This document shows, piece after piece, positions 11,491 through 21,323 of a DNA stretch of 64,000 bases. The number at the start of each line of letters is the position of its first letter. Position 1 is the first letter of the stretch. The DNA lies in contig CAJODK010000016.1 of assembly GCA_905233245.1 (NCBI GenBank), positions 1-64,000 on the forward strand, written 5' to 3'. The stretch comes from an uncultured Prevotella sp. GTDB lineage: Bacteria; Bacteroidota; Bacteroidia; Bacteroidales; Bacteroidaceae. The position numbers and the translations under genes are program-made. The notes under the pieces were generated by a model. That model saw only the letters and a program-made list of their open reading frames with translations. It had not been told where the DNA came from and searched no databases.

Positions 11491-13062
11491 ATGAAAAAAA
11501 TATTATTGCTAATCCTAATTCTCAATTGTCAATTATCAATTATCAATTTGTCACACGCTCAGTTTGAGTCCGCTCCCGCCTTCCCCGGCGCAGAGGGTTT
11601 CGCTCGTCTCACCACCACTGGTGGTCGCGGAGGCAAGGTGCTGCATGTGACTACCCTTGAGGATTGTCCTGACAATGCCCTGAAGGAGGGCACCTTCCGT
11701 TGGGCATGCAAACAGAAAGGTCCTCGCACCATCGTCTTCGATGTGGATGGCACCATCTTCCTCACATCGGAACTGAAACTGAAGAACGGCGACGTCTCCA
11801 TCCTCGGACAGACGGCACCTGGCGATGGCATCTGCATCGCCGACTACCCCTTCTCGCTCTCTTGCGGCAATGTGATAATCCGTTTCATGCGCTTCCGTCT
11901 GGGCAACCGCCAGATAGCGTATCATGAGGGCGACGGACTGGGTGGCATGGACAAGGAGAATGTCATCATCGACCACTGCTCCGTCAGTTGGAGTGTGGAC
12001 GAGTGCCTCTCCGTATATGGTTCGAAGAATATCTCCATACAGTGGAATATCGTAGCACAGAGTATGGTCAACAGCGGTCATCAGAAGGGTGCTCACGGTT
12101 ATGGCGGCAACTGGGGTGGCGCTGGTGCTTCGTATCACCACAACCTCCTGGCTCACCACACCTCTCGCTGTCCGCGACTGGGTCCGCGTGTGGGCACTCA
12201 GACCGACGAACGTGTTGACCTGCGCAATAACGTGATGTACAACTGGGGTGGCAACGGTTGCTATGGCGGCGAGGGCCAGAAGGTGAATATCGTCAACAAC
12301 TACTACAAACCAGGTCCTGGCACCCTGACACGCGGCAAGATGCTACAGATGCGCATAGCATCCGTTGGCATACGCACAAGCGAATACACCCACCACAACT
12401 CCGCAGAGCCCAACAAATGGGACGTCATGTGGCATGTCTGGGGTAAGTTCTATGTCAATGGCAATGTGAACCCCATGTACCCACAGGTGACGGCAGACAA
12501 TGCCAAGTGGGGCGTGATAGCCCAGACCAATATGGAACAGGCTGAGGGCACCTTCACCCAGAAGACCAAGGACACCTTAATAATAAAGGAGCCTATCCCA
12601 TACGGCAATGTCACTACACACTCGGCTGAGAACGCCTTCCAGCAGGTGCTGGCATATGCTGGTGCTTCGCTGCATCGTGACCGCGTGGACAGCGACGTGG
12701 CTGACGATGCCGAGAAGGGCATTGCGAAGTACGGCAAGACGCTCAATGGCAAGAATAAGCACAGCGAGACTCTCACTGGTTTCATCGACTCTCAGGAGGA
12801 GGTGGGCGGTTGGCCCGAACTGAAGAAGGGCACTCCCCTGTCCGACTCTGACGGCGACGGTATGCCCGACGAATGGGAGACCTCTCACGGCCTCAACCCC
12901 AACGATGCCACCGATGGCAATGCATACACCCTCGACAAGCGCGGCTTCTACACCAATGCCGAGGTGTACTTCAATAAGATAGTGGAACATATCATCAAGG
13001 CACAGAATCAGAATGCCGACACTTCTGTCAAAGGTTACTTCGAAGAGTATTATCCTATTTAG
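11491..13062 (+). CDS. Secreted pectate lyase-like polysaccharide lyase (PL1-like) with thrombospondin-3-like calcium-binding motif
   Basis: Signal peptide; FPGAEGFARLTTTGGRGGKVLHVTTLED; ENVIIDHCSVSWSVDE; SDSDGDGMPDEWETSHGLNPND. Confidence 0.88.
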   Translation: MKKILLLILILNCQLSIINLSHAQFESAPAFPGAEGFARLTTTGGRGGKVLHVTTLEDCPDNALKEGTFRWACKQKGPRTIVFDVDGTIFLTSELKLKNGDVSILGQTAPGDGICIADYPFSLSCGNVIIRFMRFRLGNRQIAYHEGDGLGGMDKENVIIDHCSVSWSVDECLSVYGSKNISIQWNIVAQSMVNSGHQKGAHGYGGNWGGAGASYHHNLLAHHTSRCPRLGPRVGTQTDERVDLRNNVMYNWGGNGCYGGEGQKVNIVNNYYKPGPGTLTRGKMLQMRIASVGIRTSEYTHHNSAEPNKWDVMWHVWGKFYVNGNVNPMYPQVTADNAKWGVIAQTNMEQAEGTFTQKTKDTLIIKEPIPYGNVTTHSAENAFQQVLAYAGASLHRDRVDSDVADDAEKGIAKYGKTLNGKNKHSETLTGFIDSQEEVGGWPELKKGTPLSDSDGDGMPDEWETSHGLNPNDATDGNAYTLDKRGFYTNAEVYFNKIVEHIIKAQNQNADTSVKGYFEEYYPI

Positions 13063-13215
13063 AGGTGAGAGGTGAGATGTTAAAAAAAGCAAAACATAAG
13101 TAATCTTTCAACCTTCAACCTTCAACTTTCAACTAAAATTAGTACCTTTGCACCCGAATTCAGGGGAATGAGAGGCTCGAAAGAGCTTCTCATTTCTTTA
13201 TCTAGTAATGTAATT

Positions 13216-13683
13216 ATGATTGACAAGAACAGAGTTAAGAGTATCGTAGAGGAATGGTTAGACGGTAAGGAGTACTTCCTGGTAGATGTGGAGGTGACCC
13301 CCGATGACCGCATCGTAGTGGAGATAGACCATCACGATGGAGTGTGGATAGAGGACTGCGTGGAGCTGAGCCGTTTCATAGAGGAACGCCTCAACCGCGA
13401 CGAGGAGGACTACGAACTGGAGGTCGGCAGTGCCGGTCTGGGACAGCCCTTCAAGGTGGTGCAGCAGTACATCAACTGCATAGACAAGACTGTAGAGGTT
13501 CTCTCTGCTGACGGCAAGAAGTTCGTAGGCACGCTGAAGAGCGTAGAGGCACCCTCATTCACCATCCTCACTAAGGAGAAGCAGAAGGTGGAGGGCAAGA
13601 AGCGCCCCGTACTCGTCGAGGTGGAGAAGACCTTCTCCATGGACGAGGTGAAGTACTGCAAGTATGTAATCGACTTTAAATAA
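13216..13683 (+). CDS. rimP: Ribosome maturation factor RimP
   Basis: In-frame ATG at 13216 within ORF 13168..13683; VEVTPDDRIVVEIDHHDGVWIEDCVELSRFIEERLNRDEEDYELEVGSAGLGQPF; located immediately before nusA. Confidence 0.93.
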   Translation: MIDKNRVKSIVEEWLDGKEYFLVDVEVTPDDRIVVEIDHHDGVWIEDCVELSRFIEERLNRDEEDYELEVGSAGLGQPFKVVQQYINCIDKTVEVLSADGKKFVGTLKSVEAPSFTILTKEKQKVEGKKRPVLVEVEKTFSMDEVKYCKYVIDFK

Positions 13684-13696
13684 AAACAACAAAATA

Positions 13697-14962
13697 ATGG
13701 CAAAAACAGTATCACAACAACCAAGCATGATCGATACCTTCCGCGAATTCAAGGAGACGAAGAATATCGACCGTACAACACTCGTAAGCGTGCTCGAGGA
13801 GAGCTTCCGCAATGTTATCTCAAAAATCTTTGGCAGCGACGCCAACTTCGACGTCATCGTCAACCCCGACAAGGGTGACTTCGAGATTTACCGCAACCGT
13901 GTGGTAGTGCCTGACGGCGAGGTCAGCGACGACAACAAGGAGATTGCCCTCTCTGACGCACAGAAAATCCAGGACGACTACGAAGTGGGCGAGGACGTGT
14001 CAGAGCGCGTTGACTTCACCAAGTTCGGCAGACGTGCCATACTGAACCTGCGCCAGACCCTAGCCTCAAAGATCCTGGAACTGGAGCACGACACCCTCTA
14101 CAATAAGTATAAGGATCGCGTGGGTGAGATTGTCACCGGCGAGGTATATCAGATATGGAAGCGCGAGGTGCTCATCATCGACGATGAGGGCAACGAACTC
14201 CTGCTGCCAAAGTCTGGTCAGATACCTAACGACGTATATCGCAAGAACGAAAGCATCCGTGCCGTCATCGACCGTGTGACCAACGAGAACAACAATCCAA
14301 AGATTATCCTCTCCCGCACCTCCAACCTCTTCCTCCAGCGCCTGATGGAGGCAGAAGTGCCTGAGATAGCCGATGGTCTCGTTGCTATCCGCAAGATTGC
14401 CCGCATACCAGGCGAGCGCGCCAAGGTGGCAGTAGAGAGTTTCGATGACCGCATCGACCCAGTAGGCGCCTGCGTAGGCGTCAAGGGCAGCCGTGTGCAT
14501 GGCATCGTGCGCGAACTCTGCAATGAGAACCTCGACGTCATCAACTACACCGACAACACAAAACTCTTCATACAGCGTGCACTCGCTCCAGCACAGATTA
14601 ATTCTATCCAGCTCAACGAGGAAGAGCGCAAGGCAGAAGTATATCTGCGCCCAGAGGAGGTATCACTCGCTATCGGTCGCAGCGGTCAGAATATCAAACT
14701 GGCTTCTATGCTGACCGAATACACCATCGACGTATTCCGCGAACTCGACAGTCAGGACATCGACGAGGAGGACATCTACCTCGACGAGTTCAATGACGAG
14801 GTTGACCAGTGGGTTATCGATGCTATCAAGGGTATCGGCCTCGACACCGCTAAGCAGGTGCTCAATGCTCCACGTGAGATGCTCATCACCAAGGCAGACC
14901 TTGAGGAGGAGACCGTGGATCAGCTCCTCAGCGTACTGCGTGCCGAGTTTGAGAATAATTAA
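13697..14962 (+). CDS. nusA: Transcription termination/antitermination factor NusA
   Basis: S1 and KH regions (DPVGACVGVKGSRVHGIVREL; AIGRSGQNIKLASMLT); rimP-nusA-infB order. Confidence 0.97.
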   Translation: MAKTVSQQPSMIDTFREFKETKNIDRTTLVSVLEESFRNVISKIFGSDANFDVIVNPDKGDFEIYRNRVVVPDGEVSDDNKEIALSDAQKIQDDYEVGEDVSERVDFTKFGRRAILNLRQTLASKILELEHDTLYNKYKDRVGEIVTGEVYQIWKREVLIIDDEGNELLLPKSGQIPNDVYRKNESIRAVIDRVTNENNNPKIILSRTSNLFLQRLMEAEVPEIADGLVAIRKIARIPGERAKVAVESFDDRIDPVGACVGVKGSRVHGIVRELCNENLDVINYTDNTKLFIQRALAPAQINSIQLNEEERKAEVYLRPEEVSLAIGRSGQNIKLASMLTEYTIDVFRELDSQDIDEEDIYLDEFNDEVDQWVIDAIKGIGLDTAKQVLNAPREMLITKADLEEETVDQLLSVLRAEFENN

Positions 14963-14987
14963 TTTATTAAGGAGGTAAAAAGAATAA

Positions 14988-17666
14988 ATGAGTATAAGAC
15001 TAAATAAAGCAATCAGCGAACTCAATATCGGCCTGCAGACCGCCGTTGACTTCCTTGAGAAGAAGGCTGAGCTCGGTGAGGTGAAGAACGATCTGAACTT
15101 CAAACTCAACGACGCACAGTACGAGGCCCTCGTGGTCGCCTTCAAGGGAGACAAGGAGGTACGCACCCAGGCTGATAAAATCTTCCAGCGCAAGGAGAAG
15201 CCTGCGAAGAAAGAGAAGCCACAGCCCGCTCCCCAGCCAGAGCAGGCTACCACTGCTGGTGATGCCCTCATCGGCAGGCAGACAGCCACACCACTCGGCA
15301 AGATAGACCTCGAGCCCAAGAAGAGCGAGGCTTTACCCGTAGGCAACGGTTCTGCCGTTGCTCCGGAAAAGCCAGAGCCAGAGGCTCCTGCCGTAAGCAG
15401 CGACTCCGTCGCAGCTGCTCCCTCCGAACCCGAAATCTTCACCCTCAAGAGCGACCACAAGAAGGTGGAAGGCCCTACCGTGCTTGGCACCGTGGATCTC
15501 TCCGCTATCAATCAGAGCACTCGCCCTAAGAAGAAGTCCAAGGAGGAGAAGCGCAAGGAGCGCGAGGAGAAGTCGGCAGAGCGCAAGAAGCGCAACCGCA
15601 TCGGCAAGGAACGCGTGGATGTCAATGACACCGCAAACTTCCAGCAGGGCGGCAAGAACGGCAAGAATGCACGCACTACAGCTGGCAAGGTAGATCCTAA
15701 CCAGCAGGGCGGCGGCAAGAAGAATAAGAAGAAGAAGGGCAACCAGCCTCAGGAGGTCTCTGACGAGGACGTAGCACGTCAGGTAAAGGAGACACTCGCA
15801 CGCCTTACCAGCAAGACCACCCAGAACAAGAAGGGTGCCAAGTACCGTAAGGAGAAGCGCGATGCAGCAGCACAGCAGCGTGAGGAAGATATGCTCATAG
15901 GCGAAATGGAGAGCAAGACGCTCAAGCTCACCGAGTATGTTACCGTCAGCGAACTGGCTGCCATGATGGATGTGCCTGTCACCAAACTTATCGGCACCCT
16001 CATGTCAGTAGGCATCATGGTGTCCATCAATCAGCGTCTTGATGCTGAGACCATCAATCTCGTCGCTGACGAGTTTGGCTACACCACCGAGTATGTCTCA
16101 GCTGAGGTGCAGGAGGCCATCCAGGAGGTGGAGGATGATGAGAATGACCTCATCGCCCGTGCTCCTATCGTCACCGTCATGGGCCATGTGGACCACGGTA
16201 AGACATCGCTCCTCGACTACGTGCGCAATACCAACGTCATCGCTGGTGAGGCAGGCGGTATCACGCAGCACATCGGTGCCTACAACGTGAAACTGGAGGA
16301 CGGCCGTCGCATCACCTTCCTTGATACCCCTGGTCACGAGGCGTTCACCGCCATGCGTGCCCGTGGTACCCAGGTGACCGATATCGCCATCATCATCATC
16401 GCTGCCGACGACTCCGTGATGCCTACCACCAAGGAGGCCATCGCCCATGCCCAGGCAGCCAACGTACCTATGGTCTTCGCCATCAACAAGATTGATAAGC
16501 CAGGCGCCAACCCCGACAAGATACGTCAGGACCTCGCTGCCATGAACCTCCTCGTGGAAGAATGGGGCGGCAAGTACCAGTGTCAGGAGATAAGCGCCAA
16601 GAAGGGTATCGGCGTAGAGGAACTTATGGAGAAAGTGCTCCTCGAGGCAGAGATGCTCGACCTCAAGGCCAATCCTAACCGCAATGCCACAGGTTCAGTC
16701 ATCGAGTCCTCTCTCGACAAGGGACGCGGCTATGTCTCTACCGTACTCGTCTCCAACGGTACCCTCAAGGTCGGCGACATCGTCATCGCAGGCACAGCAT
16801 GGGGCAGAGTCAAGGCTATGTTCAATGAGCGTGGCGCCAATGTAGAGCAGGCACGCCCATCAGAACCAGTCATCATCCTCGGCCTCAACGGTGCACCACA
16901 GGCTGGTGACTCATTCCATATCATGGAGACCGAGCAGGAGGCTAAGACCATCGCCAACAAGCGTATGCAGCTACAGCGCGAGCAGAGCCTCCGCACCACC
17001 AAGACGCTCTCTCTCGAGGAGATAGCACACCGCGTGGCACTGGGCGAGTTCCACGAACTCAACCTCGTTGTCAAGGCCGATACGCAGGGTTCTGTCGAGG
17101 CACTCTCCGACTCCTTCATCAAGATGTCCACGGAGAAGGTACAGGTCAATGTCATCCTCAAGTCTGTCGGTCAGATATCCGAGAACGATGTCATTCTCGC
17201 CTCTACCGCAGAGAACGGTATGATAGTCGGCTTCCAGGTACGTCCTTCCGTAGCAGCCAAGAAACTGGCAGAGCAGGAAGGCGTGGAAATCAATACCTAC
17301 TCCGTCATCTACGACGCTATGGACGACATCAAGGCCGCCATGGAAGGTATGCTCGACAAGGTCAAGAAGGAAGTCTCCACCGGTCAGGTTGAGGTCAAGG
17401 AAGTCTTCAAGATTTCCAAGGTCGGCTCCGTGGCAGGCTGTATGGTCACCGACGGCAAGGTACACGCCAAGGACAAGGCACGCCTCATTCGCGACGGTAT
17501 CGTCATCTTCACAGGCGAGATCAATGCCCTCAAGCGTTACAAGGACGACGTCAAGGAAGTTGCCACCGGCTTCGAGTGCGGTATCTCCCTCGTCAATTTC
17601 AATGACATCGAGGCAGGCGACATCATCGAGACCTTCACCGAAATCGAGGTGGAGCAGAAGCTGTAG
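14988..17666 (+). CDS. infB: Translation initiation factor IF-2
   Basis: G-domain motifs [38 protein letters not shown]; preceded by a strong AGGAGGT Shine-Dalgarno. Confidence 0.98.
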   Translation: MSIRLNKAISELNIGLQTAVDFLEKKAELGEVKNDLNFKLNDAQYEALVVAFKGDKEVRTQADKIFQRKEKPAKKEKPQPAPQPEQATTAGDALIGRQTATPLGKIDLEPKKSEALPVGNGSAVAPEKPEPEAPAVSSDSVAAAPSEPEIFTLKSDHKKVEGPTVLGTVDLSAINQSTRPKKKSKEEKRKEREEKSAERKKRNRIGKERVDVNDTANFQQGGKNGKNARTTAGKVDPNQQGGGKKNKKKKGNQPQEVSDEDVARQVKETLARLTSKTTQNKKGAKYRKEKRDAAAQQREEDMLIGEMESKTLKLTEYVTVSELAAMMDVPVTKLIGTLMSVGIMVSINQRLDAETINLVADEFGYTTEYVSAEVQEAIQEVEDDENDLIARAPIVTVMGHVDHGKTSLLDYVRNTNVIAGEAGGITQHIGAYNVKLEDGRRITFLDTPGHEAFTAMRARGTQVTDIAIIIIAADDSVMPTTKEAIAHAQAANVPMVFAINKIDKPGANPDKIRQDLAAMNLLVEEWGGKYQCQEISAKKGIGVEELMEKVLLEAEMLDLKANPNRNATGSVIESSLDKGRGYVSTVLVSNGTLKVGDIVIAGTAWGRVKAMFNERGANVEQARPSEPVIILGLNGAPQAGDSFHIMETEQEAKTIANKRMQLQREQSLRTTKTLSLEEIAHRVALGEFHELNLVVKADTQGSVEALSDSFIKMSTEKVQVNVILKSVGQISENDVILASTAENGMIVGFQVRPSVAAKKLAEQEGVEINTYSVIYDAMDDIKAAMEGMLDKVKKEVSTGQVEVKEVFKISKVGSVAGCMVTDGKVHAKDKARLIRDGIVIFTGEINALKRYKDDVKEVATGFECGISLVNFNDIEAGDIIETFTEIEVEQKL

Positions 17667-17690
17667 CTCTAGTATATAGTATAAAATGAT

Positions 17691-17727
17691 TAAGAGCGGC
17701 GCCGCAAGGTGTCGCTCTTAGTCTTTT
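17691..17727 (+). terminator. Intrinsic terminator after infB
   Basis: TAAGAGCGGCGCC GCAA GGTGTCGCTCTTA hairpin followed by a T-rich tract. Confidence 0.8.
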
Positions 17728-17810
17728 GTTACTTAGCTATTCTCCCCCGTTCCCACAACCTTCGACCTTTGACCTTAGACCTTTGACTGTTTTTATGGTT
17801 TTTGCCTTCC

Positions 17811-17882
17811 GTTATCGTAGGCTCGCAGAGCCGTATCGTAGTCCGTAGGACGTATCGTAGTGAGCTCTGCTCACGTATCGTG
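17811..17882. repeat. Intergenic copy of the TACGAWAC/variable-palindrome repeat
   Basis: Reverse complement reads CACGATAC-GTGAGCAGAGCTCAC-TACGATAC-GTCCTACGGAC-TACGATAC-GGCTCTGCGAGCC-TACGATAAC: a constant 8-mer alternating with different palindromes. Confidence 0.8.
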
Positions 17883-18178
17883 GAAAAATTGTGGCAATTT
17901 TTTCTTATTTTCCTTGCAAGTTTCGAAGAAAAATTGTAACTTTGTCCCGCAAACTTTGATTCATTAACTAGATTTATTAACATTTTGAAAAGATTTTACG
18001 TCCCGCTCTACGCCCTTATTGGCACTGAATGAGTAGGTACAGTCGCTCCCCAGAGAGCCTCTGCACCCAGTAGAGTCGTATCGTAATTATAACTTTCGCA
18101 CGCGCGTATAAGCGTGTAAGATGACAGACAAAAATAAATAAACAAACATTTTCATTAACTAATTAATTTATTAACAAC

Positions 18179-20509
18179 ATGAAAAAGATTTTATCTTTAT
18201 TGATGCTCTTAGTAGCGATAGTCACGGGAGCACAGGCAGCAGACACCACCATTTTTGAATATACGGTGGGAGAAGGTCACAGCAGTTCGTCTGCAACTGC
18301 AACTACAGGCACCGTAAAACTTGGTGCAGACAAGGTTGAATCACAGACTTGGTCATCAAGTGGCTATGCCTTCAAGTCTGATGGTGATTTGGGGGGTAGT
18401 AAGTATATTAAAGCTACTGCCACACAGGCATTGCAGGCAGGTGATGTTATTTCTGTGACGATTGGTGCAACTTCAAATCCAGGTGGTTCAGATTATGGTG
18501 TTGTTCTATCCGCAGATAATTCAGCAGTTGTAACAACTTTGTATCTCGAAGCAAAAGCAAAGAACGTAGAGAAAGAGTATTCATATACAGTACTTGCCAA
18601 TGATGCTTTCAATGGGAAAACTGACATATATGTAGCGCGTGCTGCAGGAAAGTCAACTTACATTGTATCTATCAAAGTGGTACACCCAGCTCCCGCAGCT
18701 CCTTCCATCACTACTCAGCCACAGGACGCAGCATATGTCTCTGGTGCAACAATGGATGCTTTGACCGTTGAGGCTACAGCTTCTGCTGGTACACTCGCTT
18801 ATCAGTGGTATTCTTGCGATGATGCTGACAAGACAAATGCGTCAGCTATTGATGGTGCAACATCTGCTTTTTACACACCTTCTGCTGCAGGCTTCTATTT
18901 CGTAAACGTAACGGATGATAACGGCAATGTTGATTCTGATGTCGCTCAGATTACAGTATCTGAGGCTGAAGCTCCAACAATCAGCGTATCAGGCACTCCT
19001 GCGGAGGTTGTAAAGGTAGGTACAGAGGTTATTCTGACCGCTACAGCTACAGGTGTTCCTACTCCTACAATTACATGGTATAATGGTAGTGATGAAGCAG
19101 TTGCCACAGTGGAAGGTACAGAGTTGGCTTACACAGTTCCTACTAACACTGCTGGAACTTATACATTCTATGCTGTTGCTTCAAATGGTGTAGAGCCAAA
19201 CGCTACATCTGCTGAACAGACAGTAGTTGTTAAGGAGCAGGTTGCAAAGCCAACAATCACTCCTAACGGAGCATACTTCGAGGAGTCACAGAGTGTAGAA
19301 ATCGCAAGTGCAACAGAAGATGCTGTAATTGAATACTCAACAGATGGTGGTGAGTCATGGACAGCTTATACTGAGGCTCTGAACATCACAGAGACAACAA
19401 CCATTATTGCAAAGGCAACAAAGCAGGATTACCTTAATAGTGAGACTGCTACAGCAACATTCACAAAGGTTACTCTCGACCCACAGGTTGACGTAACAGG
19501 TGCAGCTTCATGGGATTGGTCAAAATTTGGAACAAAGGAAATCAAGTTGACAGACCAAACGACTCCTTCAAAGACTACAGAATTTGTTCTCTCTAATGCT
19601 GTAAATTATGGTCTTTGTGCTTCAATAGGTTCTGAATTCGGCAATGCACAGCAGTTGAAGGTTACAACAGAGTATGTTGTTCGTGATACAAAATACTTCC
19701 AGGGTCCATCTATCAAGTTCAACACTACTGTTCCTGGAAAGATTACTGTAGTTTATTCTAACACGGGCAATCGTACTGCAGAGGCAGACCGCAGATTCCT
19801 TAACGTAAACGGTATCAACTATGGCGTGGGCGCAATGAGGTCAGACGAGACAACAACAACAACAGTTTCTGTTGCTGCAGGCGAGGTCGCTATCACAGGT
19901 AAGTTTGGTCCAAGCGTGGAAGATCAGACTAACCAGTATCTCCGTATCAATTCTATCACATTTACTCCAACTACGACAGAGACTGTTACAATCCCAACAG
20001 AGGGTGTTGCAACATACGTAACAAAGAGTGCACTCGACTTCTCTACTGTTAATGGTACTATCAAGGCATACGCTGTAACAGATATCAAGACAGAGTCTGT
20101 AGCAACTGCTGAGGTAACACAGGTTCCTGCTGGTACTCCTCTTCTCATCAAGGGTGCAGAGGGAGACTATGATATAGAGATAGTAGAAAGCGCAAGTCCT
20201 GTCGATAATCTGCTTAAGATTTCTACTGGCACGGTAACAGGTGAGGCGGGCAACGTATATGCTTACTCAAAGAGTGCCCTGAAGTTCAAGAAGGTTGCTG
20301 AAACTGTTAAGGTTCCTGCAGGCAAGTGCTACCTCCAGATTGCTACTCCTAATGCACCTGCATCTCTCGACATCGACTTCGATGGTGCTACAGCAGTAGA
20401 GTCTATCGCTGAGGCTAACGAGGCTAACGCTGCTGCTCCAGTAAAGGTTATCAAGAACGGTCAGCTGTTCATCGGTAACTACACAGTTGCAGGCGCTCGT
20501 GTTAAGTAA
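18179..20509 (+). CDS. Secreted protein with Ig-like domains, a chitobiase C-terminal-like module and a Prevotella-style C-terminal tail
   Basis: Signal peptide MKKILSLLMLLVAIVTGAQA; PSITTQPQDAAYVSGATMDALTVEATASAGTLAYQWYSCDD (Ig-like); YFEESQSVEIASATEDAVIEYSTDGGESWTAY; tail PVKVIKNGQLFIGNYTVAGARVK. Confidence 0.82.
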   Translation: MKKILSLLMLLVAIVTGAQAADTTIFEYTVGEGHSSSSATATTGTVKLGADKVESQTWSSSGYAFKSDGDLGGSKYIKATATQALQAGDVISVTIGATSNPGGSDYGVVLSADNSAVVTTLYLEAKAKNVEKEYSYTVLANDAFNGKTDIYVARAAGKSTYIVSIKVVHPAPAAPSITTQPQDAAYVSGATMDALTVEATASAGTLAYQWYSCDDADKTNASAIDGATSAFYTPSAAGFYFVNVTDDNGNVDSDVAQITVSEAEAPTISVSGTPAEVVKVGTEVILTATATGVPTPTITWYNGSDEAVATVEGTELAYTVPTNTAGTYTFYAVASNGVEPNATSAEQTVVVKEQVAKPTITPNGAYFEESQSVEIASATEDAVIEYSTDGGESWTAYTEALNITETTTIIAKATKQDYLNSETATATFTKVTLDPQVDVTGAASWDWSKFGTKEIKLTDQTTPSKTTEFVLSNAVNYGLCASIGSEFGNAQQLKVTTEYVVRDTKYFQGPSIKFNTTVPGKITVVYSNTGNRTAEADRRFLNVNGINYGVGAMRSDETTTTTVSVAAGEVAITGKFGPSVEDQTNQYLRINSITFTPTTTETVTIPTEGVATYVTKSALDFSTVNGTIKAYAVTDIKTESVATAEVTQVPAGTPLLIKGAEGDYDIEIVESASPVDNLLKISTGTVTGEAGNVYAYSKSALKFKKVAETVKVPAGKCYLQIATPNAPASLDIDFDGATAVESIAEANEANAAAPVKVIKNGQLFIGNYTVAGARVK

Positions 20510-20558
20510 AGATAGTCTAAACAACCAAACAACTAAACAACTAAAAGACTATAAGACA

Positions 20559-20710
20559 ATGAAAAAGAAAGAATATATACAGCCAGAGGCTAAGGAAATC
20601 AAGCTGAGACTGCAGTCTGTAATCCTTGCAAGCAACTCGATCCCGAAGAGACCATCACAAATGAGGATGACATCGCTTCATTCGATGCAGAATTCGAGGA
20701 TGACTTCTAA
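20559..20710 (+). pseudogene. Small acidic-tailed peptide gene with an apparent 1-nt frameshift
   Basis: Frame 1 gives MKKKEYIQPEAKEIKLRLQSVILASNS. The adjacent frame gives DPEETITNEDDIASFDAEFEDDF* ending at 20710. Joining them requires one added base near 20640. Confidence 0.55.
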
Positions 20711-20758
20711 ATGACTCACTCAAACCCTCTCTGCACAGGGAGGGAGGTAACAATAACG

Positions 20759-20796
20759 ATGTCCCGATCACACTCCTGTGGTCGGGACATTTTTTG
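20759..20796 (+). terminator. Strong intrinsic terminator
   Basis: ATGTCCCGATCA CACTCCTG TGGTCGGGACAT followed by TTTTT. Confidence 0.85.
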
Positions 20797-20908
20797 TGGA
20801 TTTTACTTGGATAATAGGGTTTCTTTGTTAATAAATACTAAAAAGGAGAAATCTTTCAACTTTCAACTTTCAACTTTCAACTTTTCTTTGTACCTTTGCA
20901 CCCGCTTT

Positions 20909-20982
20909 GCTTCCTTAGCTCAGTTGGTTAGAGCATCTGACTGTTAATCAGGGGGTCCTTGGTTCAAGCCCAAGAGGGAGCG
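20909..20982 (+). tRNA. tRNA-Asn (anticodon GTT)
   Basis: Acceptor GCTTCCT/AGGGAGC, D arm, anticodon arm CTGACTGTTAATCAG, T arm CTTGG TTCAAGC CCAAG. No encoded CCA. The gene is reconstituted across attL. Confidence 0.95.
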
Positions 20983-20984
20983 CA
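20938..20984 (+). repeat. attL: 47-bp direct repeat within tRNA-Asn
   Basis: TGACTGTTAATCAGGGGGTCCTTGGTTCAAGCCCAAGAGGGAGCGCA, identical to 25257-25303. Confidence 0.93.
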
Positions 20985-20994
20985 AAAGAAAATC

Positions 20995-21027
20995 AAGCAG
21001 TTACGAGAAATCGCAACTGCTTTTTTC
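20995..21027 (+). terminator. Terminator-like hairpin after the reconstituted tRNA-Asn
   Basis: AAGCAGTT-A-CGA-GAAA-TCG-C-AACTGCTT followed by TTTT; GNRA-type tetraloop. Confidence 0.7.
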
Positions 21028-21032
21028 TTTTA

Positions 21033-21056
21033 TTTGCGAACGATTTGCGAACGATT
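21033..21056 (+). repeat. Left copy of tandem TTTGCGAACGA (candidate recombinase arm site)
   Basis: TTTGCGAACGATTTGCGAACGATT, identical to 25094-25117. Confidence 0.75.
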
Positions 21057-21194
21057 GACAATCGGTTTCGATAATCTATTTCGAGGCTGAAAGCAAAGAA
21101 ACAAAGAACAAATTAAAGTAATTTGATAAATCAACGCAGTACTGCTAACTTATCAAGTGCGTGTGCGCACGTGTACGTGTGTGTGTATGAAAAA

Positions 21195-21220
21195 AGGTTG
21201 CCTTTGCTTTGAGGCAACCT
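21195..21220 (-). terminator. Hairpin at the end of the element's minus-strand transcript
   Basis: AGGTTGCCT TTGCTTTG AGGCAACCT, perfect 9-bp stem, with a T run on the minus strand (AAAAAA on plus). Confidence 0.65.
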
Positions 21221-21323
21221 AAAATTTTGATTTTGACAAAAGGGAAAGGTTAAGAGCATTTACAATGCGACGGACTGTTTCTATGCTACCATCATATTTT
21301 TTAATTGTGAGCCTGCGAGCAAT
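21219..21323 (-). pseudogene. Possible remnant of an XRE-type HTH protein C-terminus
   Basis: Minus-strand frame reads IARRLTIKKYDGSIETVRRIVNALNLSLLSKSKF*; resembles HTH_3 C-termini but has no start in frame. Confidence 0.35.

Noticed and set aside
14663-15511. 282-aa minus-strand ORF across nusA/infB
   Set aside because: Overlaps two essential genes on the opposite strand; composition is that of a shadow ORF.
18120-20509. Frameshifted or truncated end of the 776-aa surface protein
   Set aside because: The C-terminus (VKVIKNGQLFIGNYTVAGARVK) matches complete Prevotella-style tails, so no truncation is needed.
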